A DNA stretch of 64,000 bases from Nocardioides rubriscoriae (lineage in GTDB: Bacteria > Actinomycetota > Actinomycetes > Propionibacteriales > Nocardioidaceae): NCBI RefSeq assembly GCF_008087085.1, contig NZ_VIYJ01000003.1:310001-374000 (forward strand). Direction: 5' to 3'. Below, one piece after another: positions 28,863 to 36,974 of the stretch. The notes under the pieces are model-generated. The model searched no databases. It worked only from the letters and a program-made list of their open reading frames with translations, and was not told where the DNA came from. Positions within the stretch are counted from its first letter, which is position 1, and each line of letters opens with the position of its first letter. The position numbers and the translations under genes are program-made.

Positions 28863-29969
28863 TCAGACGACCGTCCAGGTATCGCCGCCGTTGATCAGGT
28901 TGGTCAGCCGCTCGGTGGGCTCGCCGGGTGCGGCGTCCTGGGCCGAGGTGACCTGGGAGCGGGCCTGGTCGTCGTAGGTCGGTCGGGCGACCTGGCGGAA
29001 GATGCCGATCGGGGTCTGGTCGAGGTAGCCCATCTCGGTGAGCCGCGAGATCGCGAACGCGGTGGTCGGGTCGGGCTGGTGGGCGTCGTGGACCAGGAGC
29101 GCCTCGGCGGGCACCTGCCCCGGCTCGGTGCCGACCTCGACGATGCGGACGCCGCCGGTCTCGGTGTCGCGGACCAGGCCCTTGGCGCCCTCGCGGCCGA
29201 ACCGGACGGGCTCGCCGTGGACCAGCGGGATCAGCGCGTCGTGCTTGGTGTCGTTGTCCTTGATGGCGTCGAAGGCGCCGTCATTGAAGATCGGGCAGTT
29301 CTGGTAGATCTCGACCAGCGACGTGCCGCGGTGAGCGGCAGCGGCCGACAGCACGGAGGTGAGGTGCTTGCGGTCGGAGTCGATCGTGCGGGCGACGAAC
29401 GTCGCCTCGGCGCCGAGAGCGAGCGAGACCGGGTTGAAGGGGTGGTCGACCGAGCCCATCGGGGTGGACTTGGTGACCTTGCCGGCCTCGCTGGTGGGGG
29501 AGTACTGGCCCTTGGTGAGGCCGTAGATCCGGTTGTTGAAGAGCAGGATCGTCATGTTGACGTTGCGGCGCAGGGCGTGGATGAGGTGGTTGCCGCCGAT
29601 CGACAGCGCGTCGCCGTCGCCGGTGACGACCCAGACCGACAGGTCCTCGCGGGCGGTGGCCAAGCCGGTCGCGATCGACGGCGCCCGGCCGTGGATCGAG
29701 TGCATCCCGTAGGTGTTGAGGTAGTACGGGAACCGGGAGGAGCAGCCGATGCCGGAGACGAACACGATGTTCTCGCGGCGCAGGCCGAGGTCGGGCAGGA
29801 AGCCCTGGACGGCCTTGAGCACGGCGTAGTCGCCGCAGCCGGGGCACCAGCGCACCTCCTGGTCGGAGGAGAAGTCCTTGCCGGTCTGGCGGGGGGCGTC
29901 GTCGTCGAGGGTCGGGACGAGCTCGACGCCGGTGCGCAGGTCGGGCATGGGCAGGTCGGTGGCGGTCAC
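28863..29969 (-). CDS. korB: 2-oxoacid:ferredoxin oxidoreductase beta subunit (2-oxoglutarate type)
   Basis: 368 residues of the thiamine-diphosphate-binding beta subunit. Visible: Fe-S ligands in RWCPGCGDYAVLKAVQ and GIGCSSRFPYYLNTYGMHSIHGRAPSIATG, the TPP/Mg motif VVTGDGDALSIGGNHLIHA to LLFNNRIYGLTKGQYSPTS. With korA it oxidatively decarboxylates a 2-oxoacid, most likely 2-oxoglutarate, to the acyl-CoA while reducing ferredoxin. GTG 29969 follows the korA stop by 2 nt. Confidence 0.92.
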   Translation of the reverse strand: MTATDLPMPDLRTGVELVPTLDDDAPRQTGKDFSSDQEVRWCPGCGDYAVLKAVQGFLPDLGLRRENIVFVSGIGCSSRFPYYLNTYGMHSIHGRAPSIATGLATAREDLSVWVVTGDGDALSIGGNHLIHALRRNVNMTILLFNNRIYGLTKGQYSPTSEAGKVTKSTPMGSVDHPFNPVSLALGAEATFVARTIDSDRKHLTSVLSAAAAHRGTSLVEIYQNCPIFNDGAFDAIKDNDTKHDALIPLVHGEPVRFGREGAKGLVRDTETGGVRIVEVGTEPGQVPAEALLVHDAHQPDPTTAFAISRLTEMGYLDQTPIGIFRQVARPTYDDQARSQVTSAQDAAPGEPTERLTNLINGGDTWTVV

Positions 29970-29971
29970 GG

Positions 29972-31918
29972 TCAGACCTCCTGGGTGCTGGTAGCGGAGT
30001 CGGCGGCGGTCAGGTCGACCTCGACGCCCTCGGCCTCGGCGACGAGGTTGCCGATGGCCTCGGCGAGCTCGGCGGCCTTGAGCGGCAGACCACGCACGTG
30101 GTTGTAGCCGATCGCGTCGACGAGGTACTTGGCGCGCAGCAGCAGCGACAGCTGGCCGAGGTTCATCTCGGGCACGAGCACCTTGTCGTAGCGCTTGAGG
30201 ATGTCGCCGAGGTCGTGCGGGAACGGGTTGAGGTGGCGCAGGTGGACCTGGGCGACGTGGTAGCCGGCCTTGCGGACCCGACGGCAGCCGGCGCCGATGG
30301 GGCCGTACGTCGAGCCCCACCCGATCACCAGGACCTTGGCCTGACCCGACGGGTCGTCGACCTCGAGCGGCGGCAGGGAGTCGGCGATGCGGTCGATCTT
30401 GGCCTGCCGGGTGCGGACCATCAGGTCGTGGTTGGCGGGGTCGTAGGAGATGTTGCCGTGACCGTCGCCCTTCTCGAGCCCGCCGATGCGGTGCTCGAGG
30501 CCGGGGGTCCCGGGGATGGCCCACGGCCGGGCGAGGGTCTTCTCGTCGCGTAGGTAGGGCCAGAACTCCTCGGTCTCGGTGCCGTCCTTGGCCGTCACGG
30601 TCTTGTTGGGCGCGGTGGCGAAGGCGGGATCGATGACGGGCAGGTCGTCCACGTCGGGGATCGACCAGGGCTCGGAGCCGTTGGCGAGGTAGCCGTCGGA
30701 GAGCAACATCACCGGGGTCCGGTAGGTCACCGCGATGCGGACGGCCTCGACGGCGGCGGCGAAGCAGTCACCCGGCGACTGCGGAGCCACGACCGGGACC
30801 GGCGCCTCGCCGTTGCGGCCGTACATCGCCTGGAGCAGGTCGGACTGCTCGGTCTTGGTCGGCAGGCCGGTCGACGGGCCGCCGCGCTGGACGTTGACGA
30901 CCACGACCGGCAGCTCGGTCATCACGGCCAGGCCGATGAACTCGCCCTTGAGCGCGATGCCGGGACCGGAGGTGGTGGTGACGCCGAGAGCGCCTCCGAA
31001 GGCGGCGCCGATCGCCATGCCGATGCCGGCGATCTCGTCCTCGGCCTGCAGCGTGTTGACGCCGAACGACTTGTGCTTGCTGAGCTCGTGGAGGATGTCG
31101 GAGGCCGGGGTGATCGGGTAGGACCCGAGCACGATCGGCAGCCCGGACCGCACGCCGCCGGCGATCAGGCCGTAGGACAGCGCCAGGTTGCCGGAGATGT
31201 TGCGGTAGGTGCCGGGGGCCATCGTGGCCGGCTTGATCTCGTACTGGACCGCGAAGGTCTCGGTGGTCTCGCCGTAGTTCCAGCCGGTCTTGAACGCCGT
31301 GAGGTTGGCGTCGCGGATGTCGGGGACCTTGGCGAAGCGCTTGGCCAGGAACGCCTCGGTGCCCTCGGTGGGGCGTCCGTACATCCACGACAGCAGCCCG
31401 AGGGCGAACATGTTCTTGGCCCGCGCCGCGTCCTTGCGCGACAGGCCGAACTCCTTGACGGCCTCGACGGTCATCCCGGTCAGGTCGACCGGGTGGACGG
31501 CGTAGTCGGCCAGCGGGTCGTTGACCTCGCCGATCTTGTCGAGGGGGTTGGCGTCGTAACCGGCCTTGTCGAGGTTGCGCTTGGTGAAGTCGTGGGTGTC
31601 GACGATGATCGCGGCCCCCTTGGGCAGGTCGCCGAGGTTGGCCTTGAGCGCTGCGGGGTTCATCGCCACCAGCACGTCGGGGGCGTCACCGGCGGTGAGG
31701 ATGTCGTGGTCGGCGAAGTGCACCTGGAACGACGAGACCCCGGGGATGGTGCCCTGAGGGGCGCGGATCTCGGCCGGGAAGTTGGGCAGGGTCACCAGGT
31801 CGTTGCCGAAGACGGCCGACTCCTGCGTGAACCGGTCCCCGGTCAGCTGCATGCCGTCACCTGAGTCGCCCGCGAACCGGATGACGACCCGGTCGAGCTG
31901 CTTGACCTGCTTGGACAC
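29972..31918 (-). CDS. korA: 2-oxoacid:ferredoxin oxidoreductase alpha subunit (gamma-alpha fusion)
   Basis: 648 residues: an N-terminal gamma-type domain (RVVIRFAGDSGDGMQLTGDRF to about 190), then an alpha domain starting ISGNLALSYGLIAGGVRSGLPIVLGSYPITPASDILHELS, with QAEDEIAGIGMAIGAAFGG and TTTSGPGIALK. The fusion is the actinobacterial form seen in mycobacterial KorA. Together with KorB it gives an oxygen-tolerant KOR that can replace 2-oxoglutarate dehydrogenase during growth on lipids in mycobacteria. GTG 31918 has AAGGTGGG upstream. Confidence 0.92.
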   Translation of the reverse strand: MSKQVKQLDRVVIRFAGDSGDGMQLTGDRFTQESAVFGNDLVTLPNFPAEIRAPQGTIPGVSSFQVHFADHDILTAGDAPDVLVAMNPAALKANLGDLPKGAAIIVDTHDFTKRNLDKAGYDANPLDKIGEVNDPLADYAVHPVDLTGMTVEAVKEFGLSRKDAARAKNMFALGLLSWMYGRPTEGTEAFLAKRFAKVPDIRDANLTAFKTGWNYGETTETFAVQYEIKPATMAPGTYRNISGNLALSYGLIAGGVRSGLPIVLGSYPITPASDILHELSKHKSFGVNTLQAEDEIAGIGMAIGAAFGGALGVTTTSGPGIALKGEFIGLAVMTELPVVVVNVQRGGPSTGLPTKTEQSDLLQAMYGRNGEAPVPVVAPQSPGDCFAAAVEAVRIAVTYRTPVMLLSDGYLANGSEPWSIPDVDDLPVIDPAFATAPNKTVTAKDGTETEEFWPYLRDEKTLARPWAIPGTPGLEHRIGGLEKGDGHGNISYDPANHDLMVRTRQAKIDRIADSLPPLEVDDPSGQAKVLVIGWGSTYGPIGAGCRRVRKAGYHVAQVHLRHLNPFPHDLGDILKRYDKVLVPEMNLGQLSLLLRAKYLVDAIGYNHVRGLPLKAAELAEAIGNLVAEAEGVEVDLTAADSATSTQEV

Positions 31919-31996
31919 TGTCCCACCTTCGTCTGCCGGGACGATGGCCGTCCCGGGTGCGTCGGCCGTGACCGACGACGCGTCGCGTGAGGCGTC

Positions 31997-32002
31997 ATCG
32001 TA
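31997..32002 (-). promoter_or_regulatory. Candidate korA -10 element
   Basis: TACGAT on the minus strand. The hexamer 17 nt upstream (TTCTAG, 32025-32020) would be the -35 and lies inside the palindrome at 32020-32035. Leader to the korA GTG is about 70 nt. Confidence 0.45.
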
Positions 32003-32019
32003 CGGCTGCCAGGGCAGAA

Positions 32020-32035
32020 CTAGAACATGTTCTAG
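32020..32035. promoter_or_regulatory. Perfect 16-bp palindrome in the korA promoter, KstR-type operator
   Basis: CTAGAACATGTTCTAG is a perfect palindrome and fits the 14-bp pattern TnnAACnnGTTnnA described for the TetR-family lipid regulator KstR. It overlaps the likely -35 of korA, a place where a repressor would block transcription. Whether this organism has a KstR cannot be seen here. Confidence 0.55.
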
Positions 32036-32094
32036 ACACCTGTCCGGTCCACGTCCACGCTTCGTCTGCCTGGTCCCCACGATAGTCGGCGCTT

Positions 32095-32132
32095 GTCACC
32101 CGACCGGGCAGTCCTGCCAGTCGGAAGGTGAC
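32095..32132 (+). other. Imperfect 38-bp stem-loop upstream of the sulfate operon
   Basis: GTCACC (32095-32100) pairs with GGTGAC (32127-32132); inside, CGAC pairs with GTCG and GGCA with TGCC, giving 14 pairs with a 3-nt bulge and a small internal loop. It is ~155 nt before sbp, likely upstream of the sbp promoter. Role unknown. Confidence 0.4.
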
Positions 32133-32202
32133 CCTCGCCACGTCGGCCCGCGTGGCGGTCCGGGTCGTCGGACCGGATCGGCGCGTCTGATTCGCATCTA
32201 TT

Positions 32203-32218
32203 ACTAATCTTGATTAGT
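32203..32218. promoter_or_regulatory. AT-rich palindrome and likely promoter in front of sbp
   Basis: ACTAATC-TT-GATTAGT is a perfect 7-bp inverted repeat with 2-nt spacer in a strikingly AT-rich island. It overlaps TAATCT, a possible -10, so it is a good candidate operator for sulfur or Fe-S responsive control of sulfate uptake. The regulator is not identified. Confidence 0.5.
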
Positions 32219-32286
32219 CTGATCGAGTTAAAGATTCAGCACGCGGCACCGCGGGGCCGGTGCCCTCCGACAGACAGGGACGACAG

Positions 32287-33324
32287 ATGAACAAGACGCT
32301 CAGGATCGCGGCCGTCGCGACGACCGCCGGGGTGCTGGCCCTCACCGGGTGCTCGAGCGACTCCGGTGACGGTGACAACGTCACGGTGGTCGGCTACTCG
32401 GTGCTCGAGAGCGCCAACGAGAACCTCTTCAAGGCCTTCCAGGACACCGACGCCGGCAAGGACGTCACCTTCGACGGCCCGTCGTACGGCGCGTCGGGCG
32501 AGCAGAGCCGTGGCGTGGCCGACGGTCAGAAGGCAGACCTCGTGCACTTCTCGCTCGAGCCCGACATGAGCCGCCTGGTCGACGCCGGCCTGGTGGCCGA
32601 CGACTGGAAGGACAACGAGACCAAGGGCATCTGCACGCAGTCGGTCGTGGTCATGGTCGTCAAGCCCGGCAACCCCAAGGGCATCGAGGGTTGGGACGAC
32701 CTGGTCCGCGACGACGTCTCGATCGTGACCCCCAACCCCGCCTCCTCCGGCTCGGCCAAGTGGAACCTCCTCGCGGCGTACGGCGACGAGATCGCCCAGG
32801 GCGGCACCGAGGAGGAGGCCAAGGCCTACATGGAGAAGTTCTTCGACAACGTCGCGGCGCTGCCCGACTCCGGCCGCGACGCGACCACCGCGTTCACCTC
32901 CGGCACCGGCGACGTGCTGCTGTCCTACGAGAACGAGGCCATCCTGGCCCGTCAGAACGGCACCGACTTCGACTACGTCGTCCCCGACACCACGCTGCTC
33001 ATCGAGAACCCCTGCGCGGTGACCGAGGACGCCGAGAACCCGGACGCGGCCAACGCCTTCCTCGACTTCCAGAAGAGCACCGAGGGCCAGACGCTCTACG
33101 CCGAGACCGGTTTCCGCCCGCTCCCGTCCGCCGGCGTCACCGACGTGACCGTCAAGGGCGCCAACGACGAGGCCGACCCCTTCCCGGAGCCGACCACCCT
33201 GCTGACCATCGACGACGACTTCAACGGCTGGGACGAGGCCAACGACCTCTACTTCGGCGACGGCGAGGACGGCAAGCCGCTGGGCATCCTCACCGAGATC
33301 CAGGCCCAGTTCGGCCAGGGCTGA
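32287..33324 (+). CDS. sbp: Sulfate ABC transporter substrate-binding lipoprotein
   Basis: 345 residues. Lipoprotein signal peptide ending in the lipobox LTGC (Cys ~22), then a Ser/Asp-rich linker. The mature part matches periplasmic sulfate/thiosulfate-binding proteins: VTVVGYSVLESANENLFKAF, FDGPSYGASGEQSRGV, PGNPKGIEGWDDLV, TPNPASSGSAKWNLLAAYG and SYENEAI. It captures sulfate (or thiosulfate) outside the membrane and delivers it to CysTWA. First of four tightly packed genes, 2 nt before cysT. Confidence 0.93.
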   Translation: MNKTLRIAAVATTAGVLALTGCSSDSGDGDNVTVVGYSVLESANENLFKAFQDTDAGKDVTFDGPSYGASGEQSRGVADGQKADLVHFSLEPDMSRLVDAGLVADDWKDNETKGICTQSVVVMVVKPGNPKGIEGWDDLVRDDVSIVTPNPASSGSAKWNLLAAYGDEIAQGGTEEEAKAYMEKFFDNVAALPDSGRDATTAFTSGTGDVLLSYENEAILARQNGTDFDYVVPDTTLLIENPCAVTEDAENPDAANAFLDFQKSTEGQTLYAETGFRPLPSAGVTDVTVKGANDEADPFPEPTTLLTIDDDFNGWDEANDLYFGDGEDGKPLGILTEIQAQFGQG

Positions 33325-33326
33325 CC

Positions 33327-34172
33327 ATGGCCGCCACCGTCGTCACCGCGGACGGGCCGACGCGCAAGCGTCGGTCCGTCCGACCGGGCGCCATGACCCG
33401 GGGCTCCACCCTCGGGCTGGGGATCGGCATGGTGTGGTTCAGCCTGCTGGTCCTCATCCCGCTGGGGGCCGTCGTGGTCGAGGCGTCCGGCGGGGGCCTC
33501 GACACCTACCGGAGCATCTTCACCAACAGCCAGACCTTCAATGCGCTCAAGCTGACGGTGGGGGTCTCCCTGCTCACCACGGCGCTCAACATGGTGATGG
33601 GCACGATCATCGCCTGGGTCCTGGTCCGCGACCGCTTCCGCGGCAAGGCGATCCTCGACCTGGTCATCGACATCCCCTTCGCGATGCCGACGATCGTCGC
33701 GGGCCTGGTGCTCCTGGCGCTCTACGGCAGCCAGGGCCCGCTGGGCACCGAGTTCGAGAACACCCGCAAGGCGGTGTTCCTCGCGATCGCGTTCGTGACG
33801 CTGCCCTTCGTGGTCCGCACGGTGCAGCCGGTGCTCGAGGAGATGGAGACCGACGTCGAGGACGCCGCGGCCTCCCTCGGGGCCACCCGTGCCACGACCT
33901 TCCGGCGCATCGTGCTCCCCACCCTGGTCCCGGCGATCTTCGCCGGGGCGGCGCTGTCGTTCGCGCGCGGGATCAGCGAGTACGGCTCCCTGGTGCTGCT
34001 GTCGGGCAACCTGCCCAACCAGACCGAGGTGACGTCGTTCCGCGTCGCGTCGATCCTCGAGGGCGGCAACCGTCCGGCCGCGGCCGCGCTCGCGACCGTG
34101 ATGCTCGTGGTCGCGCTCATCGCCATCGTCGCCCTCGACGTGACGCAACGACGGCTGGCCCGACGTGGCTAG
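33327..34172 (+). CDS. cysT: Sulfate ABC transporter permease CysT
   Basis: 281 residues, six transmembrane helices of the binding-protein-dependent permease fold. The cytoplasmic coupling loop reads EDAAASLGATRATTFRRIVLPTLVPAIFAGAALSFARGISEYGS (EAA motif). ATG 33327 lies 2 nt after the sbp stop; the frame is open further upstream but that part overlaps sbp. Overlaps cysW by 8 nt. Confidence 0.92.
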   Translation: MAATVVTADGPTRKRRSVRPGAMTRGSTLGLGIGMVWFSLLVLIPLGAVVVEASGGGLDTYRSIFTNSQTFNALKLTVGVSLLTTALNMVMGTIIAWVLVRDRFRGKAILDLVIDIPFAMPTIVAGLVLLALYGSQGPLGTEFENTRKAVFLAIAFVTLPFVVRTVQPVLEEMETDVEDAAASLGATRATTFRRIVLPTLVPAIFAGAALSFARGISEYGSLVLLSGNLPNQTEVTSFRVASILEGGNRPAAAALATVMLVVALIAIVALDVTQRRLARRG

Positions 34173-35019
34173 CGCGAGCGCGGCGGTCGGCAACCGCTCG
34201 GTCGCCCTCACCTGGTTCCTGCGGGTCCTGGTCGTCGGCTACCTCGTCATGATCGTGGCCCTGCCGACGGGACTGGTCGCCCAGAACACCTTCAAGGACG
34301 GCCTCGGTGGGCTGCGGACCGCCCTGAGCGATCCTGACGTCGTCCACTCGCTCCTGCTCACGGTCCGGGTGGCCGTGATGGCCGTCGCGATCAACCTCGT
34401 CTTCGGCGTCGGCATGTCGCTGCTGCTCGTCCGCTACGAGTTCCCGGGCAAGCGCGCCCTGTCGGCCCTCATCGACCTGCCGCTCGCGGTCTCGCCGATC
34501 GTCGTCGGCCTGGCGCTGGTGCTGGTCTACAACCCGCGCTACGGGTTCTTCGGCCAGCCGCTCAGCGACCGCGGCATCGACATCGTCTTCGCCACCCCCG
34601 GCATCGTGATGGCCACCTGCTTCGTGGCCCTGCCGCTCATCGTGCGCGAGATCGTGCCGGTGCTCGAGGAGATGGGCGACGACCAGGAGCAGGCCGCCCG
34701 CAGCCTGGGCGCCAACAGCCGTCAGACGTTCCTGCGGGTCACCCTGCCCGGCATCCGCTGGGCGATCGTCTACGGCGTCGTCCTCAGCCTGGCGCGTTCC
34801 CTCGGCGAGTTCGGCGCGGTCAAGATCGTCGCCGGCAAGTCGATCGGCGACAAGGAGACGGCGACGCTCCTGGTCCAGCGCGAGTACCAGAACTTCCACC
34901 AGGACGTCGCCTACTCGGTGTCGTTCCTGCTCGTCGTCGCCGCCGTCCTGTGCCTGGTGGTCGTCGCGATCCTGCGCCCGTCCACCAGCCACCACGCAAC
35001 CCCGAAGGTGAAGCAATGA
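34165..35019 (+). CDS. cysW: Sulfate ABC transporter permease CysW
   Basis: 284 residues, six helices, EAA loop [55 protein letters not shown], the GEFGAV ending being characteristic of CysW. Pairs with CysT to form the channel. GTG 34165 overlaps the cysT end by 8 nt; the stop overlaps cysA (ATGA). Confidence 0.92.
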   Translation: MASASAAVGNRSVALTWFLRVLVVGYLVMIVALPTGLVAQNTFKDGLGGLRTALSDPDVVHSLLLTVRVAVMAVAINLVFGVGMSLLLVRYEFPGKRALSALIDLPLAVSPIVVGLALVLVYNPRYGFFGQPLSDRGIDIVFATPGIVMATCFVALPLIVREIVPVLEEMGDDQEQAARSLGANSRQTFLRVTLPGIRWAIVYGVVLSLARSLGEFGAVKIVAGKSIGDKETATLLVQREYQNFHQDVAYSVSFLLVVAAVLCLVVVAILRPSTSHHATPKVKQ

Positions 35020-36014
35020 GCATCGAGGTCAAGAACCTGCACAAGCGCTTCGGTGACTTCGTCGCGCTCGACGACGTCACCGTGTCCCTGCCGACCGGTC
35101 AGCTGACCGCCCTGCTGGGTCCCTCCGGCGGCGGCAAGTCGACGCTGCTGCGCATCATCGCCGGGCTCGACTCGGCCGACGAGGGCTCGGTGACCATCGA
35201 GGGCGCCGAGGCGACCCACCTGCCGCCCCAGAAGCGCAACGTCGGCTTCGTCTTCCAGCACTACGCCGTCTTCAAGCACATGACGGTGGCCAAGAACGTC
35301 GCCTTCGGCCTGGAGATCCGCAAGCGGCCCAAGGCCGAGATCGCTGAGCGGGTCGACGAGCTGCTCAAGCTCGTCCACCTCTCGCAGTTCGCCCACCGGC
35401 TGCCCTCGCAGCTCTCCGGTGGCCAGCGCCAGCGGATGGCACTGGCGCGGGCGCTGGCGGTCGAGCCGTCGGTGCTGCTGCTCGACGAGCCGTTCGGGGC
35501 CCTCGACGCGAAGGTCCGCAAGGAGCTGCGCGACTGGCTGCGCCGCCTGCACGACGAGGTGCACGTGACGACCGTGTTCGTGACGCACGACCAGGAGGAG
35601 GCCCTCGAGGTCGCCGACGAGATCGTGGTCATCAACGAGGGTCGCGTCGAGCAGGTCGGCACGCCCGACCAGCTCTACGACTCGCCCGCCAACCCCTTCG
35701 TCATGGGCTTCCTCGGCGAGGTCACCGACCTGGGCGGCGTCGCCCTGCGTCCGCACGACATCGAGGTCAGCGTCGAGCCCGGCCCCGACACCTCCGTCAG
35801 CGGCACCGTGACCCGGCTGCTGCGGGTCGGCTTCGAGGTGCGGGTCACCGTGACGGCCGACGACGGCTCGCAGGTGCTCGTCGTGCTCACCCGCACGCAC
35901 GCACGGGCCCTGGACCTGGCCGAGGGCACCCGGGTGTGGCTCGCCCCGGCCCGCGGCGCGACCACCATCGTCGCCGGCCCCGGCCGCGCCGAGCCGGAGC
36001 TCACCCGCGCCTGA
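35016..36014 (+). CDS. cysA: Sulfate ABC transporter ATP-binding protein
   Basis: 332 residues. Walker [11 protein letters not shown]-loop [17 protein letters not shown] signature [15 protein letters not shown], Walker [13 protein letters not shown]-loop [11 protein letters not shown]. The C-terminal ~95 residues form the TOBE-like regulatory domain starting at LRPHDIEV. Powers sulfate uptake. ATG 35016 overlaps cysW; a strong terminator follows. Confidence 0.95.
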   Translation: MSIEVKNLHKRFGDFVALDDVTVSLPTGQLTALLGPSGGGKSTLLRIIAGLDSADEGSVTIEGAEATHLPPQKRNVGFVFQHYAVFKHMTVAKNVAFGLEIRKRPKAEIAERVDELLKLVHLSQFAHRLPSQLSGGQRQRMALARALAVEPSVLLLDEPFGALDAKVRKELRDWLRRLHDEVHVTTVFVTHDQEEALEVADEIVVINEGRVEQVGTPDQLYDSPANPFVMGFLGEVTDLGGVALRPHDIEVSVEPGPDTSVSGTVTRLLRVGFEVRVTVTADDGSQVLVVLTRTHARALDLAEGTRVWLAPARGATTIVAGPGRAEPELTRA

Positions 36015-36041
36015 CGGCGTACGACCTGGGCACGTTCGACG

Positions 36042-36077
36042 CAGAGCCCCTCCCCGCCGCGGCGGGAAGGGGCTCTG
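36042..36077. terminator. Terminator between cysA and yajQ
   Basis: A 17-bp stem with one mismatch (arms 36042-36058 and 36061-36077, CAGAGCCCC...GGGGCTCTG) around a very short loop; serves both convergent genes. Confidence 0.8.
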
Positions 36078-36101
36078 TCGTCAGCGCGGGGTCAGCGCAC
36101 G

Positions 36102-36593
36102 TCAGCGGTAGTTGGTGAACTGCACCGCGAAGTCGTAGTCCTGGCCCTTGACCAGGGCCTGGACGGCCTGGAGGTCGTCGCGCTTCTTCGACGAGACCCG
36201 GAGCTCGTCGCCCTGGATCTGCGCCTTGACGCCCTTGGGGCCCTCGTCGCGGATCAGCTTGCTGATCTTCTTGGCGTCCTCGCTGGTGATGCCCTCCTTG
36301 AGGACGATCGCGATCTTGGACTGCTGGCCGGAGGCCCTCGGCTCGGAGGCGTCGAGGATCTTGAGGCTCTGCTGCCGCTTGATCAGCTTGTCCTTGAAGA
36401 CGTCGAGCACGGCCGTGGCCCGGTCGTCGGCGGAGGCGGTGATCTCGATCGCCTCGGTGCCCTGCCACTCGATCGTGGCTCCGGTGCCCTTGAAGTCGAA
36501 GCGGGTCGCGATCTCGCGGGCGGTCTGCCCGAGGGCGTTGTCGACCTCCTGGCGGTCGATCTTGCTGACGATGTCGAACGACGAGTCGGCCAT
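36102..36593 (-). CDS. yajQ: YajQ family nucleotide-binding protein
   Basis: 163 residues, the full usual length. Starts [21 protein letters not shown], then [36 protein letters not shown], GKxxKQxI-like [50 protein letters not shown]. Two ferredoxin-like halves. Members bind nucleic acid or, in some Gram-negatives, cyclic di-GMP; role in actinobacteria is unknown. Notable that a GGDEF-EAL enzyme is encoded 13 kb away. Confidence 0.92.
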   Translation of the reverse strand: MADSSFDIVSKIDRQEVDNALGQTAREIATRFDFKGTGATIEWQGTEAIEITASADDRATAVLDVFKDKLIKRQQSLKILDASEPRASGQQSKIAIVLKEGITSEDAKKISKLIRDEGPKGVKAQIQGDELRVSSKKRDDLQAVQALVKGQDYDFAVQFTNYR

Positions 36594-36651
36594 GTGGGTG
36601 GTGCTCCTCCTGCTGGTGGGGGCGATTTACGTCTTCGTGGGCGGGCTGCGC

Positions 36652-36657
36652 TATTGT
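36652..36657 (+). promoter_or_regulatory. Likely tRNA-Tyr promoter -10
   Basis: TATTGT about 44 nt before the mature tRNA. A TTTACG at 36626-36631 could be a -35 but the spacing (20) is long. Confidence 0.4.
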
Positions 36658-36700
36658 CGTCCCTCGTTGCCGGCCGTTCCAACACGGCCCGAGACACCCC

Positions 36701-36782
36701 GGCAGGTTGCCCGAGCGGCCAAAGGGAGCTGACTGTAAATCAGCCGGCACAGCCTACGCTGGTTCGAATCCAGCACCTGCCA
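36701..36782 (+). tRNA. tRNA-Tyr (anticodon GTA)
   Basis: Class II tRNA of 82 nt. Acceptor GGCAGGT (36701-36707) pairs with ACCTGCC (36775-36781), discriminator A. Anticodon GTA at 36735-36737 in the loop CTGTAAA, T-loop GGTTCGAATCC, and a long variable arm as expected for bacterial tRNA-Tyr. The 3' CCA is not encoded. Confidence 0.95.
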
Positions 36783-36784
36783 CC

Positions 36785-36824
36785 GAGGGCCCGACGTTCT
36801 CCGTCCGGGCCCTCGAGACTTTTT
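36785..36824 (+). terminator. Terminator of tRNA-Tyr
   Basis: GAGGGCCCG (36785-36793) pairs with CGGGCCCTC (36806-36814), followed closely by TTTTT (36820-36824). A classic intrinsic terminator, unusual here in having a T-run. Confidence 0.85.
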
Positions 36825-36974
36825 GTCGGCATCTGCGCGAACTTCTCGTGCGTGGCTTCAACAAGACCTCGAGTCCAGCCGTAGGTCCCCACAATCTGGT
36901 CCGGGCTCGGCAACGGATCAGGGACTACGTGGTCCGGGGTGGGCCACGTCACACCGATGAAGGGTCCCTCTCCC

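Larger units (their letters stand above)
31919..32286. promoter_or_regulatory. 368-bp divergent regulatory region between korAB and the sulfate operon
   Basis: No gene is seen. It contains the korA -10 and KstR-like palindrome, an imperfect 38-bp stem-loop (32095-32132), and an AT-rich segment with the perfect palindrome at 32203-32218 in front of sbp. GTCTGAT occurs twice (32186-32192 and 32217-32223) around that palindrome. Confidence 0.6.

Noticed and set aside
32020..32035. LexA/SOS box reading of the korA palindrome
   Set aside because: SOS boxes have four bases between GAAC and GTTC; here there are two.
32095..32286. SAM or other sulfur riboswitch before sbp
   Set aside because: No match to a known riboswitch core, and the stem-loop probably lies upstream of the transcription start.
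36783..36784. Missing CCA on tRNA-Tyr as a sign of decay
   Set aside because: Many actinobacterial tRNA genes do not encode CCA; all arms pair correctly.
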